DNA of 64,000 nucleotides, taken from Janthinobacterium silvisoli. Its GTDB lineage: Bacteria > Pseudomonadota > Gammaproteobacteria > Burkholderiales > Burkholderiaceae_D. The position numbers and the translations under genes are program-made. The notes beneath the pieces were generated by a model, which saw only the letters and a program-made list of their open reading frames with translations, was not told the DNA's origin and did not search any database. The stretch's first letter is position 1. Each line of letters begins with the position of its first letter. Positions 63,937 to 64,000 of this stretch are shown here, one piece after another. The stretch lies in the NCBI RefSeq assembly GCF_014200725.1, contig NZ_JACHCL010000002.1, positions 124,001 to 188,000 on the forward strand, read 5' to 3'.

Positions 63937-64000
63937 GATGATGAGGTGCTGTGGCTCAGTAAAACCACACTTTAATTCCGATCCCCGACTTTACCGCGCA

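Overview
The window reads as a chromosomal segment of a high-GC Gram-negative beta-proteobacterium, most likely Oxalobacteraceae (Janthinobacterium/Massilia/Duganella type). The grounds are the phcBSRQ-type quorum-sensing operon, the DUF3334 protein, the haem receptor with a haem-degrading partner, the single large M16 peptidase and overall codon use. This placement is inferred from family recognition, not from a marker-gene comparison. There are no rRNA or tRNA genes, CRISPR arrays or recognisable transposases.

Layout. 1-2.8 kb: 3' part of nadA, a YbiT-like ABC-F ATPase and a small lipoprotein. 3.1-20.0 kb: a large minus-strand block. It starts with an SpvB/FG-GAP (TcB-like) protein and an Rhs (TcC-like) protein, both with Sec signal peptides. 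A 62-aa two-helix membrane protein (immunity candidate) follows, then a ten-gene type II secretion/type IV pilus-like operon: PilO-, PilP-, secretin+cohesin, three pseudopilins, GspF, GspE, PilM-, PilN-like. An intact DUF2939 gene lies on its right and a decayed DUF2939 5' end on its left, so the block looks like an inserted or rearranged unit. 20.5-31 kb: mostly small or poorly known genes (GNAT, DUF3334, secreted proteins, esterase), UppP, MntP and a SRAP protein. 30.7-37 kb: AraC regulator, SDR, DUF418 protein, LD-carboxypeptidase and an alpha/beta hydrolase. 35.9-39.6 kb: a Fur-box-controlled haem receptor plus an apparently exported haem-degrading factor. 39.7-41.2 kb: queE-queD-tadA. 41.5-47.7 kb: orphan sensor kinase, diguanylate cyclase, TetR/DUF1348 pair with a clear operator, M16 peptidase. 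47.7-52.4 kb: a LysR-controlled folate-independent methionine synthase module (MTHFR-like, LysR, MsuE-like, DUF1852/MesX, MesD) closed by a strong terminator. 52.5-55.8 kb: TraB/GumN protein, DNA/RNA endonuclease, SRPBCC protein and small proteins. 56-60.9 kb: phcQ-phcR-phcS-phcB. 61.4-63.9 kb: degenerate GGDEF membrane protein and an FeS-type photolyase-related protein.

Working together. The 3-20 kb block can be read as a toxin-plus-exporter unit: Sec-exported Rhs/SpvB proteins beside a dedicated secretin machine. The 48-52 kb block supplies methionine without folate-bound methyl groups, probably with a reduced-flavin, oxygen-dependent step. The 56-61 kb block makes and senses a 3-hydroxy fatty-acid methyl ester signal. 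The assignments rest on motif recognition by eye; no database search was run.
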